A stretch of DNA of 64,000 nt from Clostridium swellfunianum (lineage in GTDB: Bacteria > Bacillota > Clostridia > Clostridiales > Clostridiaceae): NCBI RefSeq assembly GCF_023656515.1, contig NZ_JAMOFV010000006.1, positions 3,146,036 through 3,210,035 on the forward strand, read 5' to 3'. The notes beneath the pieces were generated by a model. It saw only the letters and a program-made list of their open reading frames with translations. It was not told the origin of the DNA and did no database searches. A program made the position numbers and the translations under genes. Shown in pieces: positions 35,395 to 44,723 of this stretch. The stretch's first letter is position 1. Each line of letters starts with the position of its first letter.

Positions 35395-36726
35395 ATGAAG
35401 AAATTCATATTAACTATAGCTGGTGGAGGAAGCACATACACTCCAGGAATTATAAAGAGTTTATTGTTGAACAAGGAGCAATTCAAGCTTGAAGAGCTTA
35501 GAATGTACGACTTGGATGCAGAACGACAAAACAAGGTGGCAGTCGTTGTTAGAGAAGTTATAAAGGAAATGGATCCAGAGTTAAAGCTTACTTTAACTAC
35601 AGATCCGCAAGAAGCTTTCACAAATGCAGACTTTATATTCGCTCAAATGAGAGTTGGAAAGTACGCCATGAGAGAGCACGATGAAAAGATTCCTCTAAAG
35701 TATGACGTAGTTGGTCAGGAAACTTGCGGACCAGGAGGAATGGCTTACGGATTTAGAACAATATTTCCAATGGTTCAGTTAATAGATTACGTTGAAAAGT
35801 ATGCTAAGAAGTCTTATTGGATAGTTAATTATAGTAATCCTGCTTCAATAGTTGCAGAAGCTGTTAGAAGGCTGAGACCAAATGCAAGAGTTATGAACAT
35901 CTGCGACATGCCTGTTGGAGCTATGAGAAACATATCTGCAATACTAGGCTGCAAAAGAGAAGAATTAACAGTTGAATACTTCGGGTTAAATCACTTTGGA
36001 TGGTTTACTAAAGCTTATGTAAATGGTGTAGACAGAATGCCGGAAATATTAGAGCACACTAAAAAACATGGATTGCTTTTACCTGATATGTCCAAAGTAG
36101 ACGTACAACACTCTGACCCATCATGGTTAAAGACTTGGGGAAATATAAAATACTTGGTTGAAATGTTCCCAGAATATTTGCCAAACCCATATATGCAGTA
36201 CTATTTAATATCCGACCATATAGTTGAAAATGCAAACAAGGAAAGAACAAGAGCAAACGAAGTTATGGAAGGAAGAGAAAAGAAGTTATTCTCAGCAGTT
36301 GACAGATACAATGATACTGGAGAAATGGATACTAGTGCGTTCTATGTTGGCGTACATGGACAGTTTATTGTTGATGTTGCCATGTCGTTAGCATTTGATC
36401 TAAGAAAGAGATTTTTAGTAATAGTTGAAAATAAGGGTGCTATTGCAAACCTTCCAGATGATGCAATGGTTGAAGTTCCAGCGTATATCACTTCTAATGG
36501 ACCTGAAGTAGTAAGAGTTGGAGAAATTCCGTTATTCTACAAGGGATTAATGGAACAGCAATTAGCGTCAGAAAAGCTTCTTGTAGATGCAGCTATAGAA
36601 GGCTCCTATACAAAAGCATTAATGGCATTAACTATGAACAAGACAGTTAAATCTGCCTTCCAAGCTAAGAAAATACTAGACGATTTTATAGAAGCAAACA
36701 AGGGCTATTGGCCAGAACTGAAATAA
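35395..36726 (+). CDS. malH: GH4 6-phospho-alpha-glucosidase
   Basis: NAD+- and metal-dependent hydrolase that splits 6-phospho-alpha-glucosides made by the PTS into glucose-6-phosphate and glucose or another sugar. A Rossmann start IAGGGSTYTPG binds NAD. The metal ligands are C170 in ICDMPVG and H200 in GLNHFGW; the Cys-Asp-Met-Pro form is typical of the alpha-glucosidase (GlvA/MalH) branch. At 443 aa it has the usual length. It follows the permease gene by 111 nt with a hairpin between, and a strong terminator follows. Confidence in alpha rather than beta specificity is fairly high because of the CDMP motif. Confidence 0.92.
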   Translation: MKKFILTIAGGGSTYTPGIIKSLLLNKEQFKLEELRMYDLDAERQNKVAVVVREVIKEMDPELKLTLTTDPQEAFTNADFIFAQMRVGKYAMREHDEKIPLKYDVVGQETCGPGGMAYGFRTIFPMVQLIDYVEKYAKKSYWIVNYSNPASIVAEAVRRLRPNARVMNICDMPVGAMRNISAILGCKREELTVEYFGLNHFGWFTKAYVNGVDRMPEILEHTKKHGLLLPDMSKVDVQHSDPSWLKTWGNIKYLVEMFPEYLPNPYMQYYLISDHIVENANKERTRANEVMEGREKKLFSAVDRYNDTGEMDTSAFYVGVHGQFIVDVAMSLAFDLRKRFLVIVENKGAIANLPDDAMVEVPAYITSNGPEVVRVGEIPLFYKGLMEQQLASEKLLVDAAIEGSYTKALMALTMNKTVKSAFQAKKILDDFIEANKGYWPELK

Positions 36727-36743
36727 TAAATACTTTTAACAAT

Positions 36744-36781
36744 AAAACTCTGAGGAGAGCAAAATCTCCTCAGAGTTTTTT
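36744..36781 (+). terminator. Terminator after malH
   Basis: A perfect 15-bp stem (36744-36758 with 36765-36779, core CTCTGAGGAGA) is followed by Ts. It closes the PTS operon and may also act on the convergent pirin transcript. Confidence 0.9.
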
Positions 36782-36839
36782 GTTATAATTAATATCAAAG
36801 TAAAAATGGACAAATATAGCTGTTTTATAAGTGTAGGGG

Positions 36840-37538
36840 CTAGGATTTACTCATTTCAATTAACAAATAATGTGAAGTTGCATTTGGTTTTATTGTTATG
36901 ATTTCTTCAGTTATCTCTAGGGCATCCTTAGCATCAAGGCCTATATTATTAATGTAGGAAGTGCCCTCAATTTGGATCAAATAAGCCTGACGACCTTCCT
37001 TAACAGGGAATATAATTTCTTTATCTGTATCAAGTTCCAGGGTATAGAGATTAACATCTTGATTGATTTTGATCGGAGCATTTCCTGTTTTTCTGGAAAC
37101 AAGATGAAGCCATTTGTTTTTTCTTTGATTCCATTCGAATTCATAATCACCATAGTTAGGTTCGTAGCCATTGTTATCTGGTAATATCCAAATTTGGAGA
37201 AAGCGACCGGGCTTGTCACCATAGTTAAATTCGCTATGAAAAACTCCAGTACCTGCACTCATGTATTGAACCTGACCTCTAGTTAATGTTTTTGTATTTC
37301 CCATACTGTCACCATGAGTCAGTTCACCATCTACCACATAGGAGACTATTTCCATGTTTCTATGTGGATGAGTGTCAAAACCTGTTCCTGGCTCAATTAT
37401 ATCGTCGTTTAAAACTCTTAGTACACCAAAGTTCATATTGTCAGGATTATAGTACTCAGCAAAGGAAAAATGAAATATACTTTTTAGCCACCCAAGGTTA
37501 CTGCGTCCCATTTTTTTATTTTCTATCTTTCTTAACAT
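36840..37538 (-). CDS. Pirin-family bicupin protein
   Basis: A 232-aa metal-binding bicupin of the pirin/YhhW type; some members act as quercetin dioxygenases, others have no known substrate. The N-terminal cupin motif carries the metal ligands in DTHPHRNMEIVSYVVDG and GVFHSEFN. The C-terminal cupin is degenerate, as is usual. GGAGG precedes the ATG. It is divergent from an old yellow enzyme gene with 244 AT-rich bases between. A redox or electrophile-detoxification role for the pair is a guess. Confidence 0.88.
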   Translation of the reverse strand: MLRKIENKKMGRSNLGWLKSIFHFSFAEYYNPDNMNFGVLRVLNDDIIEPGTGFDTHPHRNMEIVSYVVDGELTHGDSMGNTKTLTRGQVQYMSAGTGVFHSEFNYGDKPGRFLQIWILPDNNGYEPNYGDYEFEWNQRKNKWLHLVSRKTGNAPIKINQDVNLYTLELDTDKEIIFPVKEGRQAYLIQIEGTSYINNIGLDAKDALEITEEIITIKPNATSHYLLIEMSKS

Positions 37539-37782
37539 TTATACAATACCTCCGTTTACTATTATTTACTGATTTTATATATTTATAATTGATAATTATT
37601 ATTAATTGTTATATAATTAATAATAAAATAAGTTAGTTACTTTTGTCAAGTAAATGCTTAAAGGTAATTAATTTGAACCTTAAAATTAATTAGCTGCCAT
37701 TAATGTTATATCCATGAAACTTAAGTATAAACATGGGTATAATAAATTTAATTCATTAATGAGGGAAGGGAAGTAGAAGTAT

Positions 37783-38811
37783 ATGTCAAAATTATTTTCA
37801 AGTTTTAATATTAAGAACATAGAGCTTAAGAACAGAATTGTAATGGCACCTATGTGTATGTACAGCGCAGATAACGATGGAAAAGCAAAAGAATGGCATT
37901 ACATGCACTATGCTTCAAGAGCAGTTGGAGGGGCTGGGCTTATTATTCAGGAAGCTACAGCTGTGGAGTCTAGAGGAAGAATTACAGATAAGGATTTAGG
38001 AATATGGGAAGATTCTCAGATTGATGGTCTAAAGAGAATAGTTACCGAATGTAAGACCTATGGAGCGACAATGGGTATACAGCTAGCTCATGCAGGAAGA
38101 AAATGTGAAGTAAGAACAGAGGATATAATTGCACCAAGTGCGATTGCTTTTAGTGAAGAATATAAGACTCCATTAGAGATGAGCAGGGAGCACATTAACA
38201 CTGTTGTAGAAGCCTTTAAGGCCGCAGCAAAGAGAGCCAGCGAGATTGGGTATGATGTTATTGAAATTCATGGGGCTCATGGATATTTGATAAATGAATT
38301 TTTATCTCCACTTACTAATAAAAGAACAGATGAGTATGGTGGAACTCCTGAGAATAGAGCAAGATTTTTAAAGGAAATATTATATGCAGTTAGACAAGTT
38401 TGGTCTAAGGATAAAGTAATAATTTTAAGAGTTTCAGCCGAGGATTATACACAAGAAGGCAATCATTCTGATGACTTAGCAGAAATGATAAACATGGTGA
38501 AATCAGAAGGATTAGATATAGTTCACGTAAGCTCAGGAGGAGTTGTACCAGTTCCTATTACACCCTATCCAGGCTATCAAATAAGGTTTGCTGAAATAAT
38601 AAAGGGCAAAACAGGTCTTCCGGTTATAGCTGGTGGACTTGTAACTGCTTCAGATATGGCAGAAGAGATTGTTCAAAACAATAGAGCGGATTTAGTTTTC
38701 CTGGGTAGGGAACTATTAAGAAATCCTTATTGGCCATTGAGAGCTGCTCACGAGCTAAGGGCTGAGGTAGAGTGGCCAAAACAATATGATAGAGGTAAGT
38801 TCAGAGGATAA
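37783..38811 (+). CDS. namA: NADH:flavin oxidoreductase (old yellow enzyme, YqjM/NamA type)
   Basis: FMN-dependent ene-reductase acting on electron-poor alkenes such as alpha,beta-unsaturated carbonyls, in the cytoplasm. It matches YqjM over its whole 342 aa as I remember it: PMCMYS with the redox-tuning C25, QLAHAGRK, EIHGAHGYLINEFLSPL, RTDEYGG and FLGRELLRNPYWP. No NADH:FeS domain follows, so it is the short class. The 244-nt stretch before it is very AT-rich; AATTG(A/T)(T/A)A occurs twice there near 37587 and 37604, which may be regulator half-sites. A weak hairpin follows. Confidence 0.93.
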   Translation: MSKLFSSFNIKNIELKNRIVMAPMCMYSADNDGKAKEWHYMHYASRAVGGAGLIIQEATAVESRGRITDKDLGIWEDSQIDGLKRIVTECKTYGATMGIQLAHAGRKCEVRTEDIIAPSAIAFSEEYKTPLEMSREHINTVVEAFKAAAKRASEIGYDVIEIHGAHGYLINEFLSPLTNKRTDEYGGTPENRARFLKEILYAVRQVWSKDKVIILRVSAEDYTQEGNHSDDLAEMINMVKSEGLDIVHVSSGGVVPVPITPYPGYQIRFAEIIKGKTGLPVIAGGLVTASDMAEEIVQNNRADLVFLGRELLRNPYWPLRAAHELRAEVEWPKQYDRGKFRG

Positions 38812-38816
38812 TAAAA

Positions 38817-38849
38817 GAGCTCCAATACTTTTGACTGGTATTGGGGCTC
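38817..38849 (+). terminator. Hairpin after namA
   Basis: GAGCTCCAATAC (38817-38828) pairs with 38838-38849 with one mismatch. The T-run is poor, so termination efficiency is uncertain. Confidence 0.5.
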
Positions 38850-38903
38850 CCAATTAATATAGCTTTAAGGGTTTATCTGGAGAAAGACTCTTCCTTTTAT
38901 AAA

Positions 38904-40565
38904 CTAAGAATAAATGTCGGAAAATTCAATGCTAACTTTTTCAACCTTACTATCAATAGCAGCAGGACTGTATTCCTGGACACCTTCAATGATATCTGGG
39001 ATTGGATTTATAGGCAGTTCAATTAAAAATTCACTCCCATTTCCTAAATGGCTTTTAGCTGAAATATTTCCTCCATGCATTTCTATAAGAAACTTTACAA
39101 TAGAAAGTCCAAGTCCGCTGCCTTCTACTTTTCTTCTAAGAGAAGAATCAACTTGTCTAAAGGCTTCAAAAATTTTATCAAGCATATCTTCAGGAATACC
39201 TATTCCAGAGTCTTTTACAGAAATAAGTATATTGTCAACATTATCATGTATACTAACCTTAATATTTCCGCCTGGTTCAGTAAACTTGATTGCATTAGAT
39301 AATAAATTTAATATAACCCTTTCTAGTTTTTCTGCATCACAAGCTGTATATTTTTCTTCTACATCAGTATCAAAAATTAATTCAATTCCTTTACTGCTTG
39401 TATAATCAACAACTGAAAGTGTAATATCCTCAATTACCTTTACAATATTGCATTTATTAAGTTCAAGTTTATAATAACCGATTTCAAATTTATTTAAATC
39501 TATCAAATTATTAATTAATCTAAGAAGTCTGTAGCAGTTTTGTTTCATAATCTTTAAGTATTTATTCAATGAGGCTCCATTATATAGTTTCTCTAAAAGC
39601 TGAACAGAACCAAAAATTATGTTTAATGGGGTTTTTAACTCATGAGATATGGTGGAAAAAAGCTGAGTTTTCAACCTGTTATATTCCTGCGCTTCTTTTA
39701 GGAGTTCGCTTTTTTGTGAAACTGTCTCCTCTAACTGACGTATTTTTTTGCGTTCAGTAATATCTCTTATGATACTTGTAATAAAAAAATGACCTTCATT
39801 TTTAAAGGAAAAAGCACCAGTTTCAATATCAATCTCTGTTCCATCATGAAGTATTAGTTTGTATTCCGAATAATCCATTACTGACTCATTTTGATGAAGC
39901 TTTGCTATTTTTTTAAAGGCTTCGTCCCTGTAGTCGGGATGTATTTTAGCCATAGATCCACTTTTCTTTCCAAGGATATCTTTTTTGCTCTGCTTCAATA
40001 ATTTAGAAGCTGCTTGATTTACTAAAAACAATTTGTTATCCCTATATACTAAGATACCGTCAGGAAGAAGCTCTATAAGTCTTCTATAGAGCTTCTGGTT
40101 TCTTATAAGTTTGTTTTCAAGAATAGATTTTTGCGTGATATCTCTAAAATTTATAACAGTACCTATAGGCTTATTATTGAGTATAAGTGGATGAGAGTAT
40201 CTCTCCAAAACTCTTCCATTTTTTAAATATATAATATCTTTATATTCAACGGATATATCAATTATTTTTCTTGTACTTAATATGAAAGCTTCAGGGTCCA
40301 CTAATTGATTCTTTAAATAATGCGTAATTTTCCATATATCTTTTTCTAATATAGCCTTTTGGGGTATATTCCATAATTCATTAAACCTTTTATTAATATG
40401 AAGAATTTCTTCATTATAATCGATTACCAATATTCCATCAGTAGCTGATTGCAAGATTGCTTCCAATATAGTCTTACTATTTTTTAAGTTCTGTTCATAC
40501 AGTACCGTATCCCTTATTCTAAGCTCTTCAATAAGCTCTTCTTTAGTTTTGTCTTCGTAACACAT
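38904..40565 (-). CDS. PAS-domain sensor histidine kinase, orphan
   Basis: Soluble-looking sensor kinase of 553 aa with no transmembrane segment. A short N-terminal coiled coil leads to PAS 1 (about 30-145, ATDGILVIDYNEEIL) and PAS 2 (about 155-270, PDGILVYRDNKLFLVN). Then come HisKA with the phosphorylated His in STISHELKTP and HATPase_c (NLLSNAIKF, DSGIGIPEDM, GSGLGLSI). AGGGGG precedes the ATG. No response regulator gene is adjacent. In clostridia such orphan kinases often phosphorylate Spo0A, which would fit the sporulation genes further on, but this is inference. Confidence 0.9.
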   Translation of the reverse strand: MCYEDKTKEELIEELRIRDTVLYEQNLKNSKTILEAILQSATDGILVIDYNEEILHINKRFNELWNIPQKAILEKDIWKITHYLKNQLVDPEAFILSTRKIIDISVEYKDIIYLKNGRVLERYSHPLILNNKPIGTVINFRDITQKSILENKLIRNQKLYRRLIELLPDGILVYRDNKLFLVNQAASKLLKQSKKDILGKKSGSMAKIHPDYRDEAFKKIAKLHQNESVMDYSEYKLILHDGTEIDIETGAFSFKNEGHFFITSIIRDITERKKIRQLEETVSQKSELLKEAQEYNRLKTQLFSTISHELKTPLNIIFGSVQLLEKLYNGASLNKYLKIMKQNCYRLLRLINNLIDLNKFEIGYYKLELNKCNIVKVIEDITLSVVDYTSSKGIELIFDTDVEEKYTACDAEKLERVILNLLSNAIKFTEPGGNIKVSIHDNVDNILISVKDSGIGIPEDMLDKIFEAFRQVDSSLRRKVEGSGLGLSIVKFLIEMHGGNISAKSHLGNGSEFLIELPINPIPDIIEGVQEYSPAAIDSKVEKVSIEFSDIYS

Positions 40566-40714
40566 CTCAATCCCCCTGAGAAATATATACCATTTCTACA
40601 AATAATTCCAAATACCTAATATTATACATACTTATCTATACAAATTCAACGAGATATGTGTCGAATAAAAAATGTCAAAAAATAAAAATAGCGGCTATTA
40701 TCTAGCCGCTTATT

Positions 40715-42034
40715 TTATGCAGTTAATTTAACTTTGCCAGAGGCTTCAGCATTGAAAGCTTCTCTGTCAAATTCTCCTTCAGAGTCTGCAACCAGTAGTG
40801 CAGCTACAGAAGCTCCAGTAACATTTGTTGCAGTTCTTGCCATATCTATTACTGCATCCACTCCAAGAAGCATTGCTATACCTTCAACAGGAAGTCCCAT
40901 ACTTGCAAGAACTACTGTTGACATAATGGAAGCGGTTCCTGGAACACCAGCAGTACCAAAGGATGCGATTGTAGTTACTAATATAAGAATAACGTACTTG
41001 CCAGGTGATAGAGGCATTCCATAAACATTAGCTATAAACATTGCAGCCATTACTGGGTAAAGACCACCGCAAGCATTCATACCCATGGAAGCTCCCATTG
41101 GAGCAACAAAGTTTGCAATTTTTTCAGAGATTCTTACTTTCTTAGTCAAGCTCTTTATAGTAGCGGGTAAGGTTCCGTAGCTGCTTCTTGTAGTAAATGC
41201 AACTACCTGTGCTGGATAAATAGCCTTAAAGAACTTCAATGGATTTACCTTAGCAACAAAAGCTAAAAGTCCTGTGTGTACTACTGCAACCTGTATTATG
41301 CAGGCTATATAAACTGCTATAACAAACTTTCCAAGAGGTAATAGTGTTGAAAGTCCATATTTTGCAGAAACTGTAGCCATAAGGCCAAATACACCATAAG
41401 GGGTAATGTCAAGCACAATATCCGTAATTCTAAACATAACTTGAGCAAAACCATTTATAACAGAAATTACTGGTTTTATAACTTCAGGCTTTTTAGCATT
41501 TTCTATAGCTATAGCAACTCCAACAAACATAGAGAATACTATAACTGGAATTATTTTTGCATTTGCAGCATCTGCTATAGGATTTGAAGGTGATAAATCG
41601 ACTAATACCTTTCCAAAAGTAGGTATTTCCTTAGCCTTGTAGGAAGCATCCTTAACAAGTTGAACTCCAGAACTAGGATCAGTAACAAGACTAACTAGTA
41701 AGCCAATTACGCAAGCTATTGCAGTTGTTGCTACAAGCCATGCTAAAGTTTTAACACCAATGCTCTTAATTTTATCTGGTCCCTCAAGATTAGTTATACT
41801 TGAGATAATAGCTGATGTAACTAAAGGAATAACAAGCATCTTAATCAAGTTAATATATATCTGACCTAGAGGTTCTATGATTAAAGTTGTTTTTGCAAAT
41901 GCTGCACCAACAGCAACACCTAGAATCATTCCTATTAAAACTCTATTTCCAAAGCTTACTTTTTTTCTACCTAAAAAGTATAAAAAACCGACTAATAATG
42001 CTGAAACTAATAAAACAATATATTGTGAATTCAT
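40715..42034 (-). CDS. tcyP: Sodium/dicarboxylate-family symporter, probably L-cystine (TcyP type)
   Basis: Membrane symporter of 439 aa with 8-9 hydrophobic segments and the re-entrant loops of the DAACS family (ARTATNVTGASVAALLVA near the C-terminus, TRSSYGTLPATI in the middle). The start, GFLYFLGRKKVSFGNRV, resembles the way B. subtilis TcyP begins (helix, RK-VSF), rather than GltP. Transcription comes from a minus-strand T-box leader (42128-42390) whose probable specifier codon is UGC (Cys), which independently points to cystine uptake. Glutamate/aspartate uptake is the alternative. No other gene shares the transcript. Confidence 0.85.
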   Translation of the reverse strand: MNSQYIVLLVSALLVGFLYFLGRKKVSFGNRVLIGMILGVAVGAAFAKTTLIIEPLGQIYINLIKMLVIPLVTSAIISSITNLEGPDKIKSIGVKTLAWLVATTAIACVIGLLVSLVTDPSSGVQLVKDASYKAKEIPTFGKVLVDLSPSNPIADAANAKIIPVIVFSMFVGVAIAIENAKKPEVIKPVISVINGFAQVMFRITDIVLDITPYGVFGLMATVSAKYGLSTLLPLGKFVIAVYIACIIQVAVVHTGLLAFVAKVNPLKFFKAIYPAQVVAFTTRSSYGTLPATIKSLTKKVRISEKIANFVAPMGASMGMNACGGLYPVMAAMFIANVYGMPLSPGKYVILILVTTIASFGTAGVPGTASIMSTVVLASMGLPVEGIAMLLGVDAVIDMARTATNVTGASVAALLVADSEGEFDREAFNAEASGKVKLTA

Positions 42035-42127
42035 TATAAAGCCTCCTAAAAATTTGTGTTAAATTAATTTGTAAATAGATTAAAGCTTACCGCTTGTATA
42101 CAGGCGCCTTAGTATACAAGCAAAATA

Positions 42128-42390
42128 AAAAACCTCCTGCCTCGGTATAAATATATACAGAGGCAGAAGGTATACTTCCGCGGTTCCACTCTGATTAGGC
42201 GTAAAACGCCCATCTCTCATCAGACACATGCATGTCATAGCTCTATAACGGGAGCATCCGTATCAGCCTACTATTCTTCGGCCTACTGCTCACAGGGGCA
42301 CTTCAACCATTTTCCAACATAAAGCTTTCTCAGCCTAGAAGCTTCTCTCTGTATGTGTCCTACAGTCTACTTTTCCTGATCACTGCATTT
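42128..42390 (-). ncRNA. T-box leader, probably cysteine-specific
   Basis: Most of the 515-nt gap between the symporter and EamA genes is this element, read on the minus strand. It has the T-box core AGAGTGGAACCGCGG (42178-42192), a stem III-like ACGG...CCGTTA block (about 42240-42265), and a terminator stem (42133-42149 with 42154-42170) followed by Ts. In the region expected for the specifier, GTGCCCCTGTGAGC contains TGC at 42298-42300 followed by the usual spacing to GAGC, suggesting tRNA-Cys. The class is clear; the specifier is inferred by pattern only. Confidence 0.92.
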
Positions 42391-42397
42391 AAATTAC

Positions 42398-42422
42398 AAT
42401 TCATAGTGAATTACTATGAATT
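42398..42422. promoter_or_regulatory. Perfect 10-bp inverted repeat upstream of the T-box leader
   Basis: AATTCATAGT (42398-42407), five bases, ACTATGAATT (42413-42422). It sits where the T-box promoter should be and may bind a repressor, giving transcription-level control in addition to the T-box. Confidence 0.5.
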
Positions 42423-42549
42423 AATTATAAAAGCAAAATGTTAAAAAATCAATAGTTATTTTAATAAATTATTATTAAAGTGTTAGCGAATGTTTACCAA
42501 TTTAGTCATATTTGATAAAATAGTAGTGAGTATTTAGCAAAGGAGAGCA

Positions 42550-43413
42550 ATGATGACAAAACAACTAAAAGCTGACTTAAGCTTGCTTGCAGTAACGGTA
42601 GTATGGGGAGCCAGCTTTCCAATTATGAGTATAGCATTTAAGAGTGTACCGCCCTATTCCTTTATAGCAATGAGGTATATACTATCAGGTCTAATCTTGG
42701 GTATATTTTTTATAAAAAGGTTTAACAATTTTAGCAGGGAAATGCTTAAGCCTGGAATTCTTATAGGTATAGCATTAGGAATAGGATGTATACTTCAAGC
42801 TGTTGGATTGACTTATACAACTCCAAGTAAATCAGGCTTTATAACTGGACTGAATGTTGTGCTTGTTCCTATTTTTATAGCTTTTATATATAAAAAAATT
42901 CCTGATTTTAAAACAAACCTTGGAGTTGTACTTTCAGTTTCTGGCTTAGCTCTAATGTCTATTAGTGGTAAAGTCGGTATAAATTTTGGCGATTTTTTAA
43001 CCCTTTTAAGTGCTGTTGCCTTTGCGGTGCAAATAATTTTAGTTGATAAGTTTGCAAAGGATAGTGATTTGGCAGTATTAACTACCATAGAGTTCTTAGT
43101 GGTAGGATTTCTGTCTTCAGTACCAGCAGCTTTTATTGAAGGCTTTAAAATAAATCTAAACTTATTTGCAGTGGGAGCAATTATTTTTACAGCGCTCTTT
43201 TGTACAATCTTTGCTTATGGACTGCAAAATGTTGCTCAGGCTTATACAACACCAACACATACTGCAATAATATTTCTAGCTGAGCCAGTGTTCAGTGCTA
43301 TATTTTCCGTTTTTATTGGAGATAAATTAAGTGGAAGAACCTCTTGGGGATGTTCTTTGATACTGCTTGGAATGATTATTATAAATCTAAAGATAGATAG
43401 AAAGGGTGACTAG
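42550..43413 (+). CDS. EamA-family (DMT) transporter
   Basis: Ten-helix membrane transporter of the drug/metabolite superfamily, 287 aa. Two EamA repeats are visible, the first opening VTVVWGASFPIMSIA and the second ending with the typical EPVFSAIFSVFIGDKLSGR. The start is one of two adjacent ATG codons (42550 or 42553) after AAAGGAGA. Its stop codon is one base before the larC ATG, so expression is coupled to the nickel-pincer operon. The substrate cannot be read from sequence; a precursor or product of that pathway is an attractive guess but many EamA proteins move amino acids or nucleotides. Confidence 0.85.
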   Translation: MMTKQLKADLSLLAVTVVWGASFPIMSIAFKSVPPYSFIAMRYILSGLILGIFFIKRFNNFSREMLKPGILIGIALGIGCILQAVGLTYTTPSKSGFITGLNVVLVPIFIAFIYKKIPDFKTNLGVVLSVSGLALMSISGKVGINFGDFLTLLSAVAFAVQIILVDKFAKDSDLAVLTTIEFLVVGFLSSVPAAFIEGFKINLNLFAVGAIIFTALFCTIFAYGLQNVAQAYTTPTHTAIIFLAEPVFSAIFSVFIGDKLSGRTSWGCSLILLGMIIINLKIDRKGD

Positions 43414-43414
43414 A

Positions 43415-44710
43415 ATGAGAATACTTTATTATGATTGTTTTTCTGGGATAAGCGGAGATATGAATTTAGGCGCACTTATAGACTTAGGTGTGAATAGGGA
43501 TTATCTTGTTAATGAGCTTGGAAAACTTAATGTACATGGATATAAAATTGAGGTCAAAACTGATGAAAGAAAAGGTATAACAGGAACAAAGGTTAAGGTT
43601 ACACTTGAAAGTGAAGAACACGAATATCATCATCATCAACATGAGCATGAATCTCATCATTATAACCATGAACATAATAGTCATACGCATCATGATCATA
43701 AACATGAGGATGAGCATCACCACAGGAATTTACAAGACGTTGAAGATATAATAAATGATAGCTCACTAAGTGACAGGGTAAAGAATTTGAGTCGTAAGAT
43801 GTTCCTAAAGGTAGCTGAAGCAGAGGCTAAAATTCATGGCAAGAAGCTTATGGATGTGCATTTTCATGAAGTCGGAGCACTGGATTCAATAGTTGATATT
43901 ATAGGATCTGCAATTTGTTTAGACTACTTAAAGGTTGACAAGGTAATGGCATCTTCAGTTGAGCTTGGAGGCGGTTTTGTAAAATGCGCCCACGGCTTAT
44001 TCCCTGTTCCAGCCCCAGCAACAGCAGAGATTTTAAAGGGTGTTCCAGTTAAGCTTGGAGCAGTTCAGGTGGAAACAACAACTCCAACAGGTGCTGCAAT
44101 TCTAGCTGCTACTGTTGATGAGTTTACTGATAAGAAGGATTTTATTATTGAAAAGGTGGCATACGGAATAGGCCAAAGAGATACTGTTATACCTAATGTT
44201 TTAAGAGTATATCTAGGTGAAATAAGAGAAAACTCAGTATATGATCATACAGCTGTTGATGTTAATGATAAGGCTTATGAAGAGGCGTATATCCTTGAAT
44301 GCAATATAGACGACATGAATCCAGAGCTTTATGATTATGTTATGGAAAAACTCTTTAACATTGGAGCTATGGATGTATTTATGACTCCGATTATAATGAA
44401 AAAAGGAAGACCTGGAATAAAGCTGAGTGTACTTTGCAGTATTGAAGCTGAAAAAATAATGACACAAACACTTCTTACAGAAACTACAACTTTAGGAGTC
44501 AGAAAACATAAGGTTGAGAAAACTATGCTTAAAAGGGAATTTTCAAAGATCAGCACTAAATACGGAGAGATAACAGTAAAAACTTCTCTTTTTAATGGAG
44601 AAAAAGTAAAATGCAAGCCAGAGTATGATGACTGCAAGAGGCTGGCTAAGGAAAACAGCATAGCTATAACTGAAATCTATTCAGAGGTTAATCGAGTATT
44701 GAGCAAATAG
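43415..44710 (+). CDS. larC: Nickel-pincer cofactor biosynthesis protein LarC (single ORF)
   Basis: CTP-dependent nickel insertase that puts Ni into the pyridinium bis-thiocarboxylate nucleotide to finish the cofactor used by lactate racemase and related enzymes. The ATG at 43415 has AAAGGGTG upstream; an earlier in-frame GTG overlaps EamA. It begins ILYYDCFSGISGDMNLGAL, the family signature. A strongly His-rich segment (about residues 70-106, HHHQHEH, HTHHDHKHEDEHHH) probably holds nickel. A C-terminal LarC2 region (about 290-431, with ECNIDDMNPELYDYV) is in the same frame, whereas Lactobacillus plantarum needs a programmed frameshift between larC1 and larC2. Confidence 0.93.
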   Translation: MRILYYDCFSGISGDMNLGALIDLGVNRDYLVNELGKLNVHGYKIEVKTDERKGITGTKVKVTLESEEHEYHHHQHEHESHHYNHEHNSHTHHDHKHEDEHHHRNLQDVEDIINDSSLSDRVKNLSRKMFLKVAEAEAKIHGKKLMDVHFHEVGALDSIVDIIGSAICLDYLKVDKVMASSVELGGGFVKCAHGLFPVPAPATAEILKGVPVKLGAVQVETTTPTGAAILAATVDEFTDKKDFIIEKVAYGIGQRDTVIPNVLRVYLGEIRENSVYDHTAVDVNDKAYEEAYILECNIDDMNPELYDYVMEKLFNIGAMDVFMTPIIMKKGRPGIKLSVLCSIEAEKIMTQTLLTETTTLGVRKHKVEKTMLKREFSKISTKYGEITVKTSLFNGEKVKCKPEYDDCKRLAKENSIAITEIYSEVNRVLSK

Positions 44711-44723
44711 GGGATGGAACGTA

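Noticed and set aside
37286-37588. 100-codon plus-strand ORF opposite the pirin gene
   Set aside because: It is antisense to a well-conserved pirin reading frame, runs into the intergenic region and has no ribosome binding site or recognisable domain.
38914-39405. 163-codon plus-strand ORF opposite the histidine kinase gene
   Set aside because: Mirror frame of the HATPase and HisKA region; low-complexity Ser/Pro-rich product and no initiation signal.
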